Source: Oscillospiraceae bacterium
GTDB lineage: Bacteria > Bacillota > Clostridia > Oscillospirales > Acutalibacteraceae
Direction: 5' to 3'
NCBI GenBank assembly: GCA_015065425.1
Contig: SVQH01000005.1
Span: 52,337-116,336 of the forward strand
Length of the DNA stretch: 64,000 nucleotides
The notes under the pieces are model-generated. The model did not search any database. It had not been told where the DNA came from and saw nothing but the letters and a program-made list of their open reading frames with translations. Position numbers and translations under genes: made by a program. Positions 61,032 through 64,000 of the stretch are shown in pieces (the stretch's first letter is position 1; every line of letters starts with the position of its first letter).

Positions 61032-61046
61032 ACAGATATTTCCGAT

Positions 61047-61901
61047 TTATTCAATGCCCTTGTTTTTTGTTGTTGTGACAAACACACTTTCAACCCTGCC
61101 TCTTAAAAGGTCAGCACAGGCAAAGGCATCTTCCTTCGAGTCAAAAAGTCCGTAATAAGCAGAACCCGAACCTGACATGGATGAGAACCATGCCCCCGAG
61201 TGATTCATGGTCTCCTTTATCAGTTCACCCGATTTTACATCACTTAAGGCTTCAAAAATATTTGATGCATATTTCATAGCCTCTTTATATTCCCCTGCGG
61301 CGGCATAATACAAAAAGGATGTATTATCCGGATGAAGAATGCTTTCTGCCGTATCAAACCGTGCATAGGCATCCTTTGTAGACACTCTTTCAAAGGGCTT
61401 TACAATAAGCACGTTTGAGAAAAATGAAGGAAGCGGTGACATAATTTCGCCTATGTTCTGACAAAGCCTTGTACCTCCGAGATAGCAGAAGGGCACATCT
61501 GCCCCCACTTCAAGGGCAAGAGACATTATATCTCTGTGGGAGAGCTTTTCGGGGTAAAGCCCCGTAAGAGCTTTAAGAACTGCAGCAGCATCTGCACTTC
61601 CGCCTGCAAGTCCGGCTCCTGAGGGAATAACTTTTTTTATAAATATTTCACAAGACGGCTCAATTCCCGCTTTTTCATAAAACAGCTTTGCCGCCTTGAA
61701 TGCGGTATTCCTCTCATCGCAGGGAATGTATTTTTCCGAGCATCGCAGAAGTATGCCGTCTCCGCCTTTTTTAACACTGACCCCGTCAAAAAGTCCTACG
61801 GACTGCATACAGGTAAATATTCCGTGATACTTGTCGGGCAGAATTCCCGTAAGATCAAGAGTAAGATTTATTTTTGCATACGCCTTTAATTTAACTTCCA
61901 T
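61047..61901 (-). CDS. ispE: 4-diphosphocytidyl-2-C-methyl-D-erythritol kinase
   Basis: This 284-residue GHMP kinase catalyses ATP-dependent phosphorylation in the MEP isoprenoid pathway. The N-terminus AYAKINLTLDLTG holds the catalytic Lys/Asn, the phosphate loop is PSGAGLAGGSADAAAVLKAL and the third motif MSGSGSAYYGLF. Length is normal. AGGCGGA lies 8 nt before the ATG. It ends 48 bp upstream of spoIIR, and a terminator overlaps that gene's ribosome binding site. Confidence 0.96.
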   Translation of the reverse strand: MEVKLKAYAKINLTLDLTGILPDKYHGIFTCMQSVGLFDGVSVKKGGDGILLRCSEKYIPCDERNTAFKAAKLFYEKAGIEPSCEIFIKKVIPSGAGLAGGSADAAAVLKALTGLYPEKLSHRDIMSLALEVGADVPFCYLGGTRLCQNIGEIMSPLPSFFSNVLIVKPFERVSTKDAYARFDTAESILHPDNTSFLYYAAAGEYKEAMKYASNIFEALSDVKSGELIKETMNHSGAWFSSMSGSGSAYYGLFDSKEDAFACADLLRGRVESVFVTTTKNKGIE

Positions 61902-62066
61902 CTGAAAGTCCGCCTTTCATATAACAAACCCCACCCCGCCGCGGGAGAGATTATATATCATTTACATTCTATCACATTTCCCTCGGTTTTGCCACTGTTT
62001 TTTATTTCTTCAAAGAAATATCAAATTTTTTACATTGAATAAAAAAACGTGCACATCGGGAAAAAA

Positions 62067-62208
62067 TGTTGAAAACCTTGTGAAGTAAAGTTAATATTTT
62101 TACAAAAATCAAGTTTCTTTTGAGGAAATAAAAAAACTTTTCAACATTTTCAACCGATTTTTCAACATTTCCACAGTAAATATCAACATTACATAAAAGT
62201 TTTCAACA
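62067..62208. other. Cluster of DnaA-box-like repeats in AT-rich DNA
   Basis: Within a 518-bp gap without an intact gene (61902-62419), seven related 9-mers occur: TGTTGAAAA at 62067 (reverse), TTTTCAACA at 62138, 62159 and 62200, TTTTCAACC at 62147, ATTTCCACA at 62167 and TATCAACAT near 62181. They resemble relaxed DnaA boxes (consensus TTATCCACA). The rest of the gap is AT-rich and shows no gene. It may be an origin-like or DnaA-binding site; see findings. Confidence 0.45.
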
Positions 62209-62419
62209 CTGTAAAGCCCCTGTTCTTTACACCGTTTTTATACATCACCCATGCATAAAATGGCAATTAATGGAAATACTCTGCCAATTAAATGACATAT
62301 ATTCAACATCCGATAACGAAAAAAGAACCCCGAAATTTCAATCCGAAGTCCTTATTAATTTACTGTCCGGCTTCCGGTTTATTGTTGTAGGAAGAGAACA
62401 CTTATATCTGTCCCTTTTC

Positions 62420-62662
62420 TCATGTGAGAGAATTACCTCTGTACGATGTAGGATTTTCCAAAGCATCATAGGAAATACTCTCTCCGTCAAAGTATATGAG
62501 CTTATCCTTCCATGTATCGTTATATGAATACGTAACGGTATCAAGTAAGAGTAAGGGGTCAGAGGTAGAATAATCATAATGCTTTCTTGTGAGAATATTA
62601 CCTCTCTTGTCACACTTTATCGAGGCAAGGCGGAGAGCAGAATCTCTGCCGAATGAAAACAC
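62420..62662 (-). pseudogene. RHS/YD-repeat fragment
   Basis: This 80-codon fragment reads as RHS/YD-repeat sequence: YDYSTSDPLLLLDTVTYSY, then NDTWKDKLIYFDGESISYD and ENPTSYRGNSLT. In intact RHS proteins the last motif is normally followed by TWE or similar and continues for hundreds of residues. Here a TGA stands where Trp is expected (ACA TGA GAA AAG GG), with a further stop soon after. No start or promoter is convincing. It is a decayed remnant, downstream and in the same orientation as the RHS toxin gene at the window edge, as left behind by toxin-cassette exchange. Confidence 0.75.
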
Positions 62663-62734
62663 AAATGTGAATATTATTCACAACCATAAACCCAAACCGT
62701 GATAGGTTACAAAACCGTTCCCTGATAGATACTG

Positions 62735-63439
62735 TCAAGTCCAGCCGTTTCTTATCTTAAACTGTGAAAATTCTTCAACATTAAATGAAGGAAAATCTGT
62801 TATTTCAAACAAATCATAATTAAGGTCTGTTGATACAAACAGAAAATATTCTGTTATACCGTTGTTATTCTTTAATTTGAAGTAAAGTATCTCATTTCCT
62901 TTTGTATCAACATCATCTACACATAATTCTTGGATATTCCCACCTGAAAAACCAAGTTTTTCGTGACATAACTTCAGTATTTCTGAATACTCAATTGAAT
63001 TATTTGACATAATAAATCCGTCAAAACTGATAATAATCGGTCTTTTTGTCATTTTATCAACATTCAGTTCTTTGTTCCAGTCATTTGCTTCTTTCAATAA
63101 ATTGACTGTTAAATCGTTATATGTATCAAATGAAAAACAGACATCTTCATAAAAATATACATAATCGGAATCTGCTTTCTGACAGATAACAAAAACACTT
63201 TCTGTTTCCCCGGTAATAAAACATGGGGTAATGAATTCAAATAAAACTCTGTCAAAGGAATCCGTTTCTATAATTTTATAATCAGTCTCAGACCCCTTCA
63301 AATCAGGATAAAAAATTCCGGGAACTGCGTAGGCACCACAAATTAAAAGATTGGGATAATCTTCTGTTTTTATTTCTTCTGTACAACCATTCAGAATAAT
63401 ACAAAGTAAAATAATCACTATAATTTTGATAATTTTCAT
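62735..63439 (-). CDS. Lipoprotein, candidate immunity protein for the RHS toxin
   Basis: This 234-residue protein starts with a lipoprotein signal (IIVIILLCIILNGC, lipobox Cys19) and has no domain I recognise. The rest is acidic, rich in aromatic and Asp/Asn residues (YYFYEDVCFSFDTY-like stretches). GGAAAGGATGG supports the ATG at 63439. It begins 30 bp after the stop of the RHS C-terminal toxin-like domain on the same strand, exactly where polymorphic toxins carry their immunity gene. That role is inference from position. Its lower GC content than the housekeeping genes to the left fits a transferred cassette. Confidence 0.65.
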   Translation of the reverse strand: MKIIKIIVIILLCIILNGCTEEIKTEDYPNLLICGAYAVPGIFYPDLKGSETDYKIIETDSFDRVLFEFITPCFITGETESVFVICQKADSDYVYFYEDVCFSFDTYNDLTVNLLKEANDWNKELNVDKMTKRPIIISFDGFIMSNNSIEYSEILKLCHEKLGFSGGNIQELCVDDVDTKGNEILYFKLKNNNGITEYFLFVSTDLNYDLFEITDFPSFNVEEFSQFKIRNGWT

Positions 63440-63469
63440 TGTTACCATCCTTTCCATCTAATTAGCCCG

Positions 63470-64000
63470 TTAGAAGGAAGCAAAATATGCAAGAGCCGCA
63501 CTAAAAGCATATTCAGCATGTTGCCTGTCAACATTTCCTATAATATCAGCAGTATATTCCCATGGTGGATTATAATAATTTTCATGTATAAATTTACCCA
63601 CAGGATTCTTCCCTCGGGAAATCAGATTAAATAATGCAGAAGGAAGTGCTATATATAATATATAATCATCAATTCCTATAAGTTTTTCTTGTAAAATATG
63701 ACCATATTCATGTTTCAAATAATTCGCTCTGTATTCATAAGAGTATGCATCGAGATTATGATTCAAAAAGATAATTCCACCAATAGACCAGGAGGTCAAA
63801 AAATCATTTGAGTGACGAATAACTAAAGCATCCTTATAAAATGTAAAATATTTTGTTGCGAATACAGCATTTAATTTATGTTCTTCAAGAACTTCCTTTA
63901 CTCCCATTGGAATATTGGAAGTTGTTCCCGAAGCACCGACCCCATCCGTACCTTTAACATGCATAGTCCCTGTTACATCAACATACATCACCGGGTTATT
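63470..64000 (-). CDS. RHS-repeat protein C-terminal end with HExxH toxin-like domain, cut by window
   Basis: The reading frame is open to the right edge (NNPVMYVDVTGTM), matching the end of the RHS core where NP-x-x-YxDPxG marks the junction to a variable C-terminal domain. About 150 residues follow with a metallopeptidase-like HEYGH motif in YLKHEYGHILQEKLIG and a conserved NPPWEYTADIIGNVDRQHAEYA near the end. RHS proteins are polymorphic toxins whose variable C-terminus is the active part. A peptidase activity is inferred from HEYGH alone. The main protein lies beyond the window, and the true start is not visible. Confidence 0.8.
   Translation of the reverse strand, partial: NNPVMYVDVTGTMHVKGTDGVGASGTTSNIPMGVKEVLEEHKLNAVFATKYFTFYKDALVIRHSNDFLTSWSIGGIIFLNHNLDAYSYEYRANYLKHEYGHILQEKLIGIDDYILYIALPSALFNLISRGKNPVGKFIHENYYNPPWEYTADIIGNVDRQHAEYAFSAALAYFASF

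Noticed and set aside
60999-61060. A sigma-F promoter for spoIIR
   Set aside because: GGAAATATC resembles a sigma-F -10 element, but no matching -35 lies at the right distance, so I do not call it.
62270-62527. A + strand 85-residue open frame in the 62.3 kb region
   Set aside because: It overlaps the RHS fragment on the opposite strand, has no ribosome binding site and resembles no protein family.
1-64000. tRNA, rRNA, CRISPR arrays and intact insertion sequences
   Set aside because: I found no cloverleaf, rRNA core sequence, regularly spaced repeats or transposase-like protein in the window.

Overview
The window looks like chromosome of an anaerobic, endospore-forming member of the Clostridia, probably a gut Oscillospirales/Ruminococcaceae-type bacterium. 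This placement is inferred from gene content, not from a marker tree. The evidence is spoIIR beside a SpoIVFA-like/SpoIVFB-like pair, the tig-clpP-clpX and ymdB/rny neighbourhoods, the TIGR03960/DUF2344 radical-SAM pair, a dockerin-bearing secreted phosphoesterase, GH116 and GH84 glycosidases, strong AGGAGG ribosome binding sites and sigma-A promoters. I saw no rRNA, tRNA, CRISPR array or intact insertion sequence.

Layout. 0-5 kb: the 3' end of a DUF6273 protein, an endonuclease/exonuclease/phosphatase protein and a GH116 glycosidase. 5-7.8 kb: the GGGtGRT protein with an IscU-like scaffold, then a DUF554 membrane protein. 7.8-11.4 kb: a large secreted two-domain phosphoesterase with a C-terminal dockerin. 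11.5-17.3 kb: leftward operon tldD-pmbA-lon-engB. 17.4-23.5 kb: thrC, a DUF1540 protein, a phosphoesterase and tig-clpP-clpX. 23.6-33.2 kb: a leftward run of ymdB, an OppA-type lipoprotein, GH84 glycosidase, MATE exporter, YbaK deacylase, an unknown membrane protein and a two-component system. 33.2-40.2 kb: rny, a DUF234-type ATPase, a sugar kinase/HAD pair, lgt and yebC. 40.4-43.9 kb: a heterodimeric ABC exporter. 43.9-47.6 kb: small accessory genes, including an XRE repressor/metallopeptidase pair with phased operators, a GDPD protein and a flavodoxin-like lipoprotein. 47.7-51.9 kb: an NhaC-family transporter under a lysine riboswitch, a membrane protein and a leucine dehydrogenase. 52.2-61.9 kb: a mostly housekeeping leftward block (LOG, YifB, patatin, radical SAM, sporulation proteases, spoIIR, ispE). 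61.9-64 kb: an AT-rich stretch with DnaA-box-like repeats, then an RHS polymorphic-toxin locus cut by the right edge.

How parts work together. tig, clpP, clpX and lon give protein quality control. tldD/pmbA form a peptide-processing protease. spoIIR, the SpoIVFA-like protein and the SpoIVFB-like protease would carry forespore-to-mother-cell signalling. The GH84 enzyme, SBP lipoprotein and GlcNAc-type kinase suggest amino-sugar use, although no permease genes are present here. The lysine riboswitch makes the NhaC-family protein a probable lysine transporter. The most unusual loci are the RHS toxin/putative immunity cassette at the right edge, the XRE switch with face-to-face promoters, the spoIIR ribosome binding site buried in the ispE terminator, and the secreted phosphoesterase whose second catalytic domain has lost its metal ligands.
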